From Caulobacter sp. SLTY (GTDB lineage Bacteria > Pseudomonadota > Alphaproteobacteria > Caulobacterales > Caulobacteraceae), in NCBI RefSeq assembly GCF_009905535.1, contig NZ_JAAALA010000020.1:1-64000 (forward strand): a DNA stretch of 64,000 bases, in the 5' to 3' direction. The notes below the pieces were generated by a model. That model was not told where the DNA came from and did no database searches. It worked only from the letters and a program-made list of their open reading frames with translations. Both the position numbers and the translations under genes were made by a program. Shown piece after piece: positions 8,843 to 20,249 of the stretch. How positions within the stretch are numbered: position 1 is the stretch's first letter; each line of letters begins with the position of its first letter.

Positions 8843-11597
8843 CTTCGGCCTCGGTCTGCCAGGCCCAGCGACGGCCCGGATTGTCGCCGAAGCGGACGCT
8901 GGCAAGCATGGCGCCGATCAGGTTGGTGTAATCGTCGGTCCAGGGCCGGACCTTGGCCGGGGGAGCCGGCAGCCAGGCGGTGTTGGCCTGGTAGGGCGCC
9001 AGGGCGGCGCGGTTGCGGGCGACGATCATCACGTCCTCTGACGACTCCCAGTAGCTGGGGCCGTCGTCGCTGGCCTGGTAGCCCTGGAACATGGCGTAGC
9101 CGCCGGCAGCCTTGACCACCGAGGCGGCCGGGAAGATCAGTTCAAGGTGACGGTTGGACAGGTGGAGAATGACGATGCCGTCCGGCTTCACCCGCGCCAG
9201 ATAGCCCTTGAGCGCCTCGACGGTGAGCAGGTGCGCCGGGATGGCGTCTGAAGAGAAGGCGTCAATCAGCAGGATGTCGAACTTTTCCGCCGGCTCCTTT
9301 TCCAGGGTGAGGCGAGCGTCCCCGACCACGTAGTTGATCGGCCCTTTCGCGCAGCGGCTGGTGTAGCTGAAAATCTGGGGGTTGCTCGAGACAGCCACCA
9401 CCTGCGGATCGATCTCGAAGAAGGTCATCCTGTCGGTGGGGCGGACGTAGGCGGCGACCGCGCCCGTGCCCAGGCCCACAGCCCCGATAGTGATGCCCGG
9501 CTTCGCCGACTGGACGGTGCGGAAGACCTGGCCGATGGCAGTGTCCGGCGCGTAGTAGGTCAGCGGGCGGCACTCATACATGGGATCCAGAGATTGGGCG
9601 CCGTGCAAGGTGGTGCCGTGCGAGAACACACGGACGTTGCCCGCCTGGCCGAGCTCCTTACCCGTCTTGCCGAAGTTGGCGACTTCCGGATTGGAGAGGT
9701 GCACGACGCCGAAGAAGCTGCGGCGGCTCTCGTAGTATTTGGTGTCCTGGTCGACCGTGTCGGCCGCATAGGCCAGCAGGCAGATGCAGATGAAAAACGG
9801 GATGGCCCGGTCGCGCAGGGTCACCGCGGCCACCGCGATCAGCAGCACCCCGGTCGCGCCCATGATCCGGACGATATCCACGGGCTCGATCAGGGCAGTT
9901 CCAAACTGGCCGCAGAGGGTCAGGACCGCCAGATCGAAGCCGATCAAGGCGAGGGCGAAGACGGTCCATTCGAAGCCGTTCGGCTGGACAGCCAGGTCCG
10001 GCCGCGCCCGGAACAGGACGATGACCGCACCGAGGGCCAGGGCGCTGACCAGAACCAACGCCAGGATGAGATCGATAAGCGCGATACCGTCCAGCAGGCG
10101 AAGGCCGGGCATTATGGTGGCCGCGAGAGCCAGCACCCAGACGACTGCGGCCACGGCCAGCCCCACCCATTCCATCCGGCGGGGCGGCTCGGTCGCGCGG
10201 CGCCGGGCGAAGGCGATTGCCGCCACGACGCCGACAATGAACAGGCCCAACCCGCCGACAACCCCCATCGCCTGCAAGGCAGAGAAGCGGTTCTTATCCA
10301 AGGCAGCCCAGAGGTCGCCGGTGACGGAATGGAGCGCGAGGACGAACCCGACGACGGCCACCATCAGCACCAGCAGGTCGCGCAGCTTTGGCATCGGCGA
10401 GCCCCACGGCCGCACCAGCGCGATCAAACAGAGCACGATGATGTACTCGGCGACGGTCTCGAAAATCACCGGCGCCACGAAGGCGTTGAACGCCCCGCCG
10501 ACCACGCCGCCGATCGACATGCAAAGGTAGAAATCCGTAAGGCGCGAGGGATCGGGGCGCCTTGCCACAAGCGCCTGGTGGCAGACCAGGGCGCAGAAGA
10601 AGAAGGCGCCGAGGTGGATGGCCAGAGTGACCAGCACGTTGGGCGAGCCGAAGGGCATGGTGGCCACGGTGACGATCAGCACCGTCGACATGATCACCAA
10701 CGCCGTCTGGGGCGGGATCAGAGGTCGGCTTTGGAAGGCGATTATGAAGGTCAGCAGGTAGAGCGACAGCGGCAGCACCCACAGGAAGGGGGCGCTGGCC
10801 ACGTCGGTGGTCAGGTGGGCGGTGACGCCCAGCATCAGGCTGGACGGAAGGGCGGCCAGGGCGATCCAGATCAGTCGCTGGCGCCAGCTGACCAGCGCGG
10901 CCTCCGGTCTGTCATCGCTCGGCGCCTCGATTGGGGCGGTGTCGTGTTTGCGGATGTTGATGGCCAGCACCACCATCAGGCCGACGAAAGCGACGTAGAG
11001 ACCGCTCCAGCCCCAGCGCTGGTCGTGCAGTAACAGGCCGGGCTCGAAGATCGCGGGGTAGGCCAGCAAGGCCAGCAGGCTGCCGAGATTGCTCGCGGCA
11101 TAGAGAGCCCAGGGCTCGGGTCCGCCGTGTCGGCCGTGGACCTTGGCGTGCCAGGCCTGGACCAGCGGGGCGGTGGCCGACAGGGCGGCGAAGGGCGCGC
11201 CGATGGAAACGGCCAACACGCCGAGCAGCCAGAGGGCCGGAGGGGTGGCGCCGGGGTCGCCGAAAATCGGCGTGATCCGCAGCGGCAGGGCCAGGGCGGC
11301 CACGGCCATCACCCCCAGGTGGATGAGGATCTGGGTGCGGGCGCGGGGAATCTTCTGCAGGAAGTGGGCGTAGCCGTAGCCGACCAGCAAGGCCCCCTGG
11401 AAGAAGGCCATGGAGGTGTTCCACACCTGGGGCGAGCCGCCGAGTTGAGGCAGGACCAGCTTGGCCACCATCGGCTGGACCATGAACACCATGGCCGCGC
11501 CGCAGAACACCGCCAGGACGTAGATCCACGGAATCCGCTCGTTCGCGGTCGGGTCGCCGGTTTCGGCGGGAAGCGGTACGGCGTCGGCTGCGGTCAT
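8781..11597 (-). CDS. Fused multi-helix membrane protein with C-terminal spermidine-synthase-like domain
   Basis: About 938 residues from the ATG at 11597 (MTAADAVPLPAETG); an earlier in-frame ATG at 11675 would invade cinA and lacks conserved sequence. Residues 30-620 hold many hydrophobic helices (roughly fourteen) interrupted by charged loops, beginning YVLAVFCGAAMVFMVQPM. The last 280 residues form a spermidine-synthase-like Rossmann domain: GAVGLGTGAVAAYV, FFEIDPQVVAVS, VVGDARLTLE and FDILLIDAFSSDAIPAHLL. Such MFS/spermidine synthase fusions are widespread but uncharacterised; whether it aminopropylates anything is unknown. The C-terminus is Pro-rich (KPPPAPPAPPAGR) and encoded in the overlap with ispDF. 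Confidence 0.85.
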   Translation of the reverse strand: MTAADAVPLPAETGDPTANERIPWIYVLAVFCGAAMVFMVQPMVAKLVLPQLGGSPQVWNTSMAFFQGALLVGYGYAHFLQKIPRARTQILIHLGVMAVAALALPLRITPIFGDPGATPPALWLLGVLAVSIGAPFAALSATAPLVQAWHAKVHGRHGGPEPWALYAASNLGSLLALLAYPAIFEPGLLLHDQRWGWSGLYVAFVGLMVVLAINIRKHDTAPIEAPSDDRPEAALVSWRQRLIWIALAALPSSLMLGVTAHLTTDVASAPFLWVLPLSLYLLTFIIAFQSRPLIPPQTALVIMSTVLIVTVATMPFGSPNVLVTLAIHLGAFFFCALVCHQALVARRPDPSRLTDFYLCMSIGGVVGGAFNAFVAPVIFETVAEYIIVLCLIALVRPWGSPMPKLRDLLVLMVAVVGFVLALHSVTGDLWAALDKNRFSALQAMGVVGGLGLFIVGVVAAIAFARRRATEPPRRMEWVGLAVAAVVWVLALAATIMPGLRLLDGIALIDLILALVLVSALALGAVIVLFRARPDLAVQPNGFEWTVFALALIGFDLAVLTLCGQFGTALIEPVDIVRIMGATGVLLIAVAAVTLRDRAIPFFICICLLAYAADTVDQDTKYYESRRSFFGVVHLSNPEVANFGKTGKELGQAGNVRVFSHGTTLHGAQSLDPMYECRPLTYYAPDTAIGQVFRTVQSAKPGITIGAVGLGTGAVAAYVRPTDRMTFFEIDPQVVAVSSNPQIFSYTSRCAKGPINYVVGDARLTLEKEPAEKFDILLIDAFSSDAIPAHLLTVEALKGYLARVKPDGIVILHLSNRHLELIFPAASVVKAAGGYAMFQGYQASDDGPSYWESSEDVMIVARNRAALAPYQANTAWLPAPPAKVRPWTDDYTNLIGAMLASVRFGDNPGRRWAWQTEAEVMRASPTKPPPAPPAPPAGR

Positions 11598-11673
11598 GTC
11601 ATTTCCGAATCGGCTTGAACGGCCAGCGCGGCGATGTTGGGCTGTCGCGGCGATTTGACCAGAGGCCCAACCC

Positions 11674-12162
11674 ATGTTCCCGCTCGAGATTCAGACCCTC
11701 GCCCGCCTGTTGCTGGAGGAATGCCGCGACCGGTCTTTACGGATCGTCACCGCCGAAAGCTGCACGGCCGGACTGGTCGCCGGGGCATTAGGCGTGATTC
11801 CGGGCGCTTCGGACGTGCTGGAGCGCGGGTTCGTCACCTACTCCAACCGCGCCAAGTCGGAGATGCTGGGCGTCCCGGGCGACCTGCTGGCCGACCATGG
11901 CGCGGTGTCCGAGCCGGTGGCCCGAATGATGGCCGAAGGCGCGCTGGAAAATTCCAGCGCCCATATCTCGGTTGCGATCACCGGCGTAGCGGGTCCGGGC
12001 GGCGGTACGCCGATGAAACCGGTCGGCACGGTGCACTTCGCCACGGCCAGGTCGAACAAGGGCATTCGCCACGCGGTCGAGCGGTTCGACGGGCCGGAGC
12101 GAATCGACATCCAGCTGGCTGCCGTGGCGATGGCACTGACCATGCTGCGTGAGGCGATCTGA
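11674..12162 (+). CDS. cinA: CinA C-terminal domain protein (NMN amidohydrolase, PncC-like)
   Basis: 162 residues forming only the CinA C-terminal deamidase domain, typical of alphaproteobacteria. Signatures: IVTAESCTAGLVAG near residue 30, LERGFVTYSNRAKSEMLGV, HGAVSEPVARMMAEGA, and ITGVAGPGGGTPMKPVGTVHFA. The enzyme class converts nicotinamide mononucleotide to nicotinate mononucleotide in pyridine-nucleotide salvage. It is divergent from the membrane fusion protein with 76 bases between starts. There is no N-terminal MoaB-like domain, so it is not the full competence/damage-inducible CinA. Confidence 0.92.
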   Translation: MFPLEIQTLARLLLEECRDRSLRIVTAESCTAGLVAGALGVIPGASDVLERGFVTYSNRAKSEMLGVPGDLLADHGAVSEPVARMMAEGALENSSAHISVAITGVAGPGGGTPMKPVGTVHFATARSNKGIRHAVERFDGPERIDIQLAAVAMALTMLREAI

Positions 12163-12203
12163 TCAGCCTGTACGGCGCCGAATGATCACGACAGGAGCAT
12201 CAG

Positions 12204-12599
12204 ATGACCGCCTTCAGCCAGCCGCCTGAGACCCCGAATGGGGTTTATCCTTATCTGACCGTGACAGGCGGCAAGGAGGCCGTAGCGTTCTATGAAGAGG
12301 CGTTCGGGGCGACCGAGCGCTTTCGCAATACCAACGGCGACAGCGGGCTGATCCTCCACAGTCAGCTGGTCATCAACGGCGCCCTGATCATGCTGTCCGA
12401 CGACTTTTCCGGCGGCGCCCCGCCGCCCGGCCGCGTAACCCTGCACCTGCAGGTGGATGACGCCAGGGCCTGGTGGGACCGGGCCGTGGCGGCGGGCGCA
12501 ACCGTGACCATGCCGCTGGAAGACCAGTTCTGGGGTGATCGGTATGGCCAGCTGAAAGACCCCTACGGTCACAGTTGGTCGATCGGTCAGAGCCTATAG
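12204..12599 (+). CDS. VOC-fold protein, PhnB/glyoxalase-like
   Basis: 131 residues with two beta-alpha-beta-beta-beta halves. The start reads NGVYPYLTVTGGKEAVAFYEEAFGA, followed by ILHSQLVINGALIMLSDDF and the second half LHLQVDDARAWWDRAVAAGATV, ending DQFWGDRYGQLKDPYGHSW. This is the usual signature of PhnB-like vicinal-oxygen-chelate proteins, which include dioxygenases, glyoxalases and antibiotic-binding proteins; the substrate cannot be told. The ATG has AGGAG (CAGGAGCATCAG) seven bases upstream. It lies 41 bases after cinA and may be cotranscribed. Confidence 0.85.
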   Translation: MTAFSQPPETPNGVYPYLTVTGGKEAVAFYEEAFGATERFRNTNGDSGLILHSQLVINGALIMLSDDFSGGAPPPGRVTLHLQVDDARAWWDRAVAAGATVTMPLEDQFWGDRYGQLKDPYGHSWSIGQSL

Positions 12600-12610
12600 G
12601 GGCGGCCCGG

Positions 12611-12865
12611 TCAGTCCCGCTCGCGTTCCCGCTTGCGGCGTTCCTTCTCGGCCTTGCGTTCGGCCTTCTTGCGCGCCTTGTCCTCGCGGTCGAGACGTTC
12701 GAGGCGCTGCTTCTTGCTCTCACCCGGAATGACGGCGCTGACCACGGCGCCGGTCGCCTTCACCGTGCCTTCGGCGACATCCCCGGCGATGGAGGCGGCC
12801 AGGCAGCCCTGGAGCAGGACGGCGCCGGCGGCGAGGACGAGGGGAAGGACAAGGGCTCGGCGCAT
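12611..12865 (-). CDS. Small lipoprotein with charged C-terminal helix
   Basis: 84 residues. The N-terminus MRRALVLPLVLAAGAVLLQGC is a lipoprotein signal with lipobox LQGC (lipidated Cys21). A short region with Gly/Ala/Val (IAGDVAEGTVKATGAVVSAV) follows, and the last 30 residues are almost entirely Lys, Arg and Glu (KARKKAERKAEKERRKRE), predicting one long charged helix that could contact peptidoglycan, membrane or nucleic acid. I do not recognise a functional family. It is convergent with the VOC gene, 11 bases apart, and divergent from the DUF885 gene (139-base gap with no evident strong promoter). Confidence 0.75.
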   Translation of the reverse strand: MRRALVLPLVLAAGAVLLQGCLAASIAGDVAEGTVKATGAVVSAVIPGESKKQRLERLDREDKARKKAERKAEKERRKRERERD

Positions 12866-13003
12866 CGGGGTATCCTGGCCGGATTCGTCCGGCTGCCGGT
12901 AGGATTAGACACCAGGCTGGGCTTTTCCGGGGCGTCAGCCGGGCTGTCGGCCGGTGTCTGATTGGCTTAGCCTTGCGAGAGCTCGGCTTCTAAGGATTCT
13001 CCG

Positions 13004-14803
13004 ATGCGGCTTTCGCGACGCGCCTTCGCCCTTGGGACCACCGCCGTGGCCCTCACCGCGCCGGCCTTCGCGGCGACGTCGGACCTCGACCGGGAACTTA
13101 CCGTATTCCTCGACAAGGCGTTCGAGGAAGAGCTGGCGATGAGCCCGGAGTGGCTGACCCGGCTGGGTCGCAAGACCCAGTACGACAGGCTCAGCGACCG
13201 CAGCGATGCCGCGGCAGAGAAGCGGCTGGCCTGGCGCAGGGCCAGCGTGGCGGAGATGAAGCGGCGGTTCGATCCGGCCAAGCTGGGCGTCGACGCGCGC
13301 ACCTCGTTCGACATCTGGGCGCTGGAACTGGAGCGGGCCGAAGACGCCTACCGCTGGCGCGACCATGACTACATCTTCGTACGCAGCGGACCGCACGCGG
13401 GCTTGCCCGGCTTTCTGATCAACGCCCACCGGGTGGATACGCCGGCCGACATGGAGGCCTATGTGGCGCGGGTGAAGGCCATCGGGCCGACCCTGGAGGT
13501 GCTGCTGGCGCAGGCCAAGCGGGCGGCGGGCAAGGGCATCCGGATGCCGCGCTTCGCCTATGAGCAGTCGCTGGAAGAGGTGCGCAAGATCACCGCCGGC
13601 GCCCCGTTCGGCGAGGGTCCCGACAGCGCCCTGCTGGTCGACGCCAAGGCCAAGGCGGCGGCGCTGCGCACGGCCGGAAAGATCGACGCGGCGACTGAGG
13701 CGAGGCTGACAGCGGCCGTGGCCGAGGCGATGCGCACCGGCATGAAGCCGGCCTACGACCGCCTGGCCGCCTGGCTGGCGGATGACCGTGCAAACGCCTC
13801 GCCCGAGCCGCAGGGGGCCGGGTCGCTGCCGGACGGCAAGGCCTATTACGAGGCGATGCTGCGCGACCAGACCACCACCAGCATGACCGCCGAGGAGATC
13901 CACGCCCTGGGCTTGGCCGAGGTGAAGCGGATCCGGGTGGAGATGGAGGCGCTGAAGGCCGAGATCGGGTTCGCCGGGACGCTGGAGGAGATGTTCGTCT
14001 TCATGCGCACCGACGATCGGTTCTACGTGCCGAACGACGATGCCGGGCGGGCGATCTACCTGAAGAAATGCGAGGACTTCCTGGCGGCGATGCGGGCCCG
14101 CGTGCCGGAGCAGTTCGGGCGGCTGCCGAAGTCGCCGCTGGTGGTGAAGCGGGTCGAGCTGTACCGCGAGGAGCCGGGCGGCGCGGCCCACTACAATACC
14201 GGCTCGCTCGATGGGGCGCGGCCCGGTGTCTACTACGTCCACCTGGCCGACACGCGGGCGACGCCGATCTATGAGATCGAGGGGACCAGCTACCACGAGG
14301 GCTGGCCCGGGCATCACATGCAGATCTCGATCGCCCAGGAACTGACCGGTCTGCCGGCCTTCCGGACCCAATACAAGTACGGCGCCTACATCGAAGGCTG
14401 GGGGCTGTACGTCGAGCAGCTGGCCAAGGAGATGGGTTTCTATACCGACCCGTACAGCGACTTCGGGCGGCTGGGCCGGGAAATCTGGCGGGCGATCCGG
14501 CTGGTGGTCGACACCGGCATCCACGCCAAGGGCTGGAGCGAGGCGCAGGCGTTCGAGTTCTACAGTTCCAACTCACCGCAACCGGTCGGCAAGATCCGCT
14601 CGGAGATCCGCCGATATTTCGTCAGCCCGGGGCAGGCGACATCCTACAAGGTGGGAATGATCAAGATTCTGGAGTTGCGAGCGCAGGCCAAGGCGGCGAT
14701 GGGCGCCCGGTACGACCAGCGCGCTTTCCACGACATGCTGCTGTCGCCCGGTTCGCTACCGTTGCCTGTGCTGGAAGCGCGAGTGGAGCGCTGGGCGGGT
14801 TAG
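13004..14803 (+). CDS. Tat-exported DUF885 protein, putative metallopeptidase
   Basis: 599 residues. The N-terminus (MRLSRRAFALGTTAVALTAPAFA) is a twin-arginine signal with SRRAFAL and a cleavage site after AFA. The body is a DUF885 domain: GAAHYNTGSLDGARPGVYYVHL, then the hallmark EGTSYHEGWPGHHMQ (residues about 426-440), and GAYIEGWGLYVEQLAKEMG. His431, His437/438 and the downstream Glu are the likely metal ligands. Family members are annotated as carboxypeptidase-like, but substrates are mostly unknown. The protein should act in the periplasm. It is convergent with enolase across a long inverted repeat whose first base is the last base of this gene's TAG. Confidence 0.88.
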   Translation: MRLSRRAFALGTTAVALTAPAFAATSDLDRELTVFLDKAFEEELAMSPEWLTRLGRKTQYDRLSDRSDAAAEKRLAWRRASVAEMKRRFDPAKLGVDARTSFDIWALELERAEDAYRWRDHDYIFVRSGPHAGLPGFLINAHRVDTPADMEAYVARVKAIGPTLEVLLAQAKRAAGKGIRMPRFAYEQSLEEVRKITAGAPFGEGPDSALLVDAKAKAAALRTAGKIDAATEARLTAAVAEAMRTGMKPAYDRLAAWLADDRANASPEPQGAGSLPDGKAYYEAMLRDQTTTSMTAEEIHALGLAEVKRIRVEMEALKAEIGFAGTLEEMFVFMRTDDRFYVPNDDAGRAIYLKKCEDFLAAMRARVPEQFGRLPKSPLVVKRVELYREEPGGAAHYNTGSLDGARPGVYYVHLADTRATPIYEIEGTSYHEGWPGHHMQISIAQELTGLPAFRTQYKYGAYIEGWGLYVEQLAKEMGFYTDPYSDFGRLGREIWRAIRLVVDTGIHAKGWSEAQAFEFYSSNSPQPVGKIRSEIRRYFVSPGQATSYKVGMIKILELRAQAKAAMGARYDQRAFHDMLLSPGSLPLPVLEARVERWAG

Positions 14804-14961
14804 GGGACCGGATCAACGCGCAGCGCTGTTCCTGTCCCCGGTCAGCGCAGGTGGCCAATGCCGGGCTCGGTCCAGCCGGTTGTCTCGCGGTCGGAGCGCG
14901 GCGGGTTTGAGGCCGGCGCTGACCGGGGACAGGAACGCCGCTTTGCGGCGATCCGGTCCCC
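14803..14961. repeat. Long inverted-repeat element between convergent genes
   Basis: Two 46-base arms, 14803-14848 and 14916-14961, are inverted copies around a 67-base centre. Outer blocks GGGGACCGGATC / GATCCGGTCCCC (12 bases) and 21-base inner blocks (GTTCCTGTCCCCGG... / ...CCGGGGACAGGAAC) match perfectly. Each arm is interrupted by a 13-base segment (14815-14827 and 14937-14949); the right one, GCCGCTTTGCGGC, is itself a small hairpin. The element starts in the DUF885 stop codon and ends 7 bases before the enolase stop. It looks like an extragenic palindromic element and may serve as a two-way terminator. It carries no plausible gene. Confidence 0.85.
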
Positions 14962-14968
14962 ACCACAG

Positions 14969-16294
<1,326 letters not shown>

Positions 16295-16362
16295 TCAGGG
16301 GCAAGGTTCGCTTGACTGCCCCTACGAGCAGTGGCCTTCGGTCATGGCAAAGGAGACACCCC

Positions 16363-17133
16363 ATGCTGCTGGTCGAGAAGAAACATGGCATTGCCGTCGT
16401 TACCCTGAACCGCCCCGAGGCGATGAATGCGCTGTCGAAGGCGCTGCGCTCGGAGCTCTACAAGGCCATGACGGCGCTGGACGCCGATGACGAGGTCAGC
16501 GTGGTGGTGCTGACCGGGGCTGGGGAGCGGGCGTTCACGGCCGGGTTGGATCTCAAGGAGCTGGGCTCCGACGCCAAGGCCATGGGGGCGGCCAACGCCG
16601 AGGGGGCGCAGGAGAATCCAGTCAAGGCGATCGAGCTGTGCCGCAAGCCGGTGATCGGGGCGATCAACGGGGTCGCGATCACCGGCGGGTTCGAGGTCGC
16701 GCTAGCCTGCGACGTGCTGATCGCCTCGGAAAACGCCCGGTTCGCCGACACCCATGCGCGGGTCGGGATCATGCCGGGCTGGGGCCTGTCGCAGAAGCTG
16801 TCGCGGCTGATCGGCATCTATCGGGCCAAGGAGCTGAGCCTGACGGGGAACTTCCTCGATGCACAGACGGCCTGCGACTGGGGGTTGGTCAACCGCGTCG
16901 TGCCGGCGGGCGAACTGATGCCGACGGCGCTGAAGCTGGCCGCGGACATGGCGACCATCCCGGTGGAGACGCTGAGCTTCTACAAGGGCCTGATCGACGA
17001 GGGTTTCGGCAAGAGCTTCGGCAAGGCGATGGAGATCGAACACGAGCGGTCGAGCAAGCATAACCGCAAGGTGACGCCGGAGGCGGTGGAGGCGCGGCGC
17101 GCCGGCATCCAGGCGCGCGGGCGCGGCCAGTAG
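16363..17133 (+). CDS. Enoyl-CoA hydratase/isomerase family protein
   Basis: 256 residues of the crotonase fold. VVTLNRPEAMNALSKALR opens the domain; AGERAFTAGLDLKEL forms the first oxyanion-hole region and INGVAITGGFEVALACDVLIAS the second; ARVGIMPGWGLSQKLSRLIG carries the usual catalytic-Glu region in altered form (Met-Pro-Gly-Trp). It likely hydrates enoyl-CoA in fatty-acid oxidation, but the crotonase family is broad. The start is fixed by AAAGGAGA at 16349-16356 ahead of the ATG; an upstream in-frame ATG (16312) lacks such a site. It is convergent with rpmF. Confidence 0.88.
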   Translation: MLLVEKKHGIAVVTLNRPEAMNALSKALRSELYKAMTALDADDEVSVVVLTGAGERAFTAGLDLKELGSDAKAMGAANAEGAQENPVKAIELCRKPVIGAINGVAITGGFEVALACDVLIASENARFADTHARVGIMPGWGLSQKLSRLIGIYRAKELSLTGNFLDAQTACDWGLVNRVVPAGELMPTALKLAADMATIPVETLSFYKGLIDEGFGKSFGKAMEIEHERSSKHNRKVTPEAVEARRAGIQARGRGQ

Positions 17134-17143
17134 AAACGCGAAA

Positions 17144-17170
17144 CGCCGCCTGCGCAGTGCGCGGGCGGCG
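17144..17170 (-). terminator. GC-rich hairpin between convergent genes, probable terminator
   Basis: CGCCGCC at 17144-17150 pairs with GGCGGCG at 17164-17170, with a nested GCGC pairing in the loop. On the minus strand it is followed by GTTTCGCGTTTC, a moderately T-rich tract, so it probably ends rpmF transcripts and may also act on the hydratase mRNA. Confidence 0.6.
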
Positions 17171-17195
17171 TCGCGACCTCATTCGAGGTGAAAGA

Positions 17196-17378
17196 CTAGT
17201 CTTCCTTCGGCGTCATGATCTGACGACCGTTGTACATCCCGGTCTTCAGGTCGACGTGGTGCGGACGGCGCATCTCGCCGGTGTCCTTGTCCTCGACGAA
17301 GGAGTTTGCGCCCAGCGCGTGATGCGAGCGGCGCATGTTCCGCCGGGACGGCGAGGTTTTGCGTTTAGGAACGGCCAT
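17196..17378 (-). CDS. rpmF: 50S ribosomal protein L32
   Basis: 60 residues: [20 protein letters not shown], then [24 protein letters not shown], the canonical bL32 sequence of alphaproteobacteria. It lacks the zinc-binding Cys pairs seen in some L32 proteins. The reading frame stays open upstream to 17516, but homology begins at the ATG at 17378. It sits between the enoyl-CoA hydratase (convergent) and a GNAT gene on the same strand, with a hairpin in the intervening 77 bases suggesting separate transcription. Confidence 0.98.
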   Translation of the reverse strand: MAVPKRKTSPSRRNMRRSHHALGANSFVEDKDTGEMRRPHHVDLKTGMYNGRQIMTPKED

Positions 17379-17414
17379 CGAAGAATCTCTGCTCGCTGAG
17401 CATGAAACAGGTAC

Positions 17415-17434
17415 GGCGGCCGGTTGGGGCCGCC
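17415..17434 (-). terminator. Hairpin between GNAT gene and rpmF
   Basis: GGCGGCC (17415-17421) and GGCCGCC (17428-17434) form a 7-base stem with a 6-base loop, 22 bases beyond the GNAT stop on the minus strand and followed by GTACCTGTTTC. It could end the secG-pyrG unit or structure the rpmF leader. Confidence 0.4.
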
Positions 17435-17455
17435 GCGTGAGCGGGGGTGTATGCC

Positions 17456-17977
17456 TCAACAGCCGGGAGGATGCAAGTCCGGGCGCTCCAGAGTCAGGTA
17501 GAGGCTGTCGACCCACTGCCCCCCCACGTTGAAGGTGCGTTCGGCGAAGCCTGTCCGGGCGAAGCCCAGGCTTTCCAGCAATCCCAGGGAAGCGAGGTTC
17601 CGGGGATCAACATCGGCCGTGACAGCCGGAAGGTCCAGGGTTTCAAAGCCGTAGGCGATGGTCGCCGAGGCCGCCTCGCGACCAAACCCCTGGCCCCAAC
17701 AGTCCCGACGGATGATGAAGCCAACCTCCGACGCCCGGGAAAAGCCGGCGTTGCCGACGACCAGACCGTCATGTTCGACGAGGAAGTCGCCGTGCCAGCC
17801 GCACGCGTGGGAGACGATCATCCGGTCGATCCAGGCCCGCGTGCGCTCGACTGATTCGTGCGGCGGGGTGGACCAGAACCGCATGGCCTCCGGATCGGAA
17901 AGAACCTCGAACATCGCCTCGGCGTCCTCAGGTCGCGCCGGTCGCAGCAGCAGGCGTTCGGTGCGAATTGAGGTCAT
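17456..17977 (-). CDS. GNAT N-acetyltransferase, RimJ/RimL-like
   Basis: 173 residues. [33 protein letters not shown] is the usual start of this subfamily, and [28 protein letters not shown] contains the acetyl-CoA-binding Q/RxxGxG/A loop (here [10 protein letters not shown]). [18 protein letters not shown] is the typical end motif. It would acetylate an amino group of a protein or small molecule; the target is unknown. The ATG at 17977 overlaps the stop of the preceding cysteine-cluster gene as ATGA. Despite closeness to rpmF, which matches the RimJ/L theme, nothing shows that it modifies ribosomal proteins. Confidence 0.88.
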   Translation of the reverse strand: MTSIRTERLLLRPARPEDAEAMFEVLSDPEAMRFWSTPPHESVERTRAWIDRMIVSHACGWHGDFLVEHDGLVVGNAGFSRASEVGFIIRRDCWGQGFGREAASATIAYGFETLDLPAVTADVDPRNLASLGLLESLGFARTGFAERTFNVGGQWVDSLYLTLERPDLHPPGC

Positions 17978-18516
17978 CGCCCGACCTTCGCATCGCCGGA
18001 CTGCCCAAGCCATTCCTGGATCATCCTGTCGCCATCCAGCAGCCGTACGAAAGGACGGCGACCATCGGCGCCTTTCAGGTATCCGATAATGAGCCTGGGA
18101 TCGGGACCAACCGGCCCCAGCGCAATGTCCGCCTCCGGAAACACGACGGTCACCTCCCGGCCGGTGTAGACCAGCAGACAGCCGGTCCGATCATGGACCA
18201 TCCGTGACCAGGCCTTGATCTGAGCCAGATAGGGTTGCGCTCGCCAGGCCTCTGGACGGGCGGGGTCAACGTCGATGCAAAGATAGCCTTGGTCCCGCTC
18301 GTCGCGGACCAAGAAGCCGGCGATGTCCGGCCGCCAGGCTTCGCCCAGCGCCGGGGTGGCGAGCCAGCCGCAGGTGAAGGTTCGGCAGGGCGTCGGACGA
18401 TCCGGATAGATTCTGCAGCCTGCGTTCGCGTGGACGCACAGGCGGCCGGCGGGCTTGGCGAGTTCGGGGATGTCGAGGACCTGGCAGCAGAGGGTGCAGT
18501 CGCCACAGGTCCTCAT
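17974..18516 (-). CDS. Cysteine-cluster protein (YkgJ/CxxCxxCC type)
   Basis: 180 residues. The N-terminus MRTCGDCTLCCQVLDIPEL carries the CxxCxxCC motif (Cys4, 7, 10, 11) and is followed by Cys27, Cys34, Cys44 and Cys49 (RTFTCGWL), a set likely to bind zinc or an Fe-S cluster. The remainder has no recognised motif. Members of the YkgJ/UPF0153 group are widespread and uncharacterised. It follows pyrG by 10 bases, with its ribosome site inside the pyrG end region, and overlaps the GNAT gene, so it belongs to the pyrG transcription unit. Confidence 0.78.
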   Translation of the reverse strand: MRTCGDCTLCCQVLDIPELAKPAGRLCVHANAGCRIYPDRPTPCRTFTCGWLATPALGEAWRPDIAGFLVRDERDQGYLCIDVDPARPEAWRAQPYLAQIKAWSRMVHDRTGCLLVYTGREVTVVFPEADIALGPVGPDPRLIIGYLKGADGRRPFVRLLDGDRMIQEWLGQSGDAKVGR

Positions 18517-18526
18517 GCCCCCTTCC

Positions 18527-20236
<1,710 letters not shown>

Positions 20237-20249
20237 TTAGCGAACGAGA

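Noticed and set aside
11598-11675. Longer start for the membrane/spermidine-synthase fusion
   Set aside because: It would overlap the cinA start on the other strand, and the added residues are not hydrophobic or conserved-looking.
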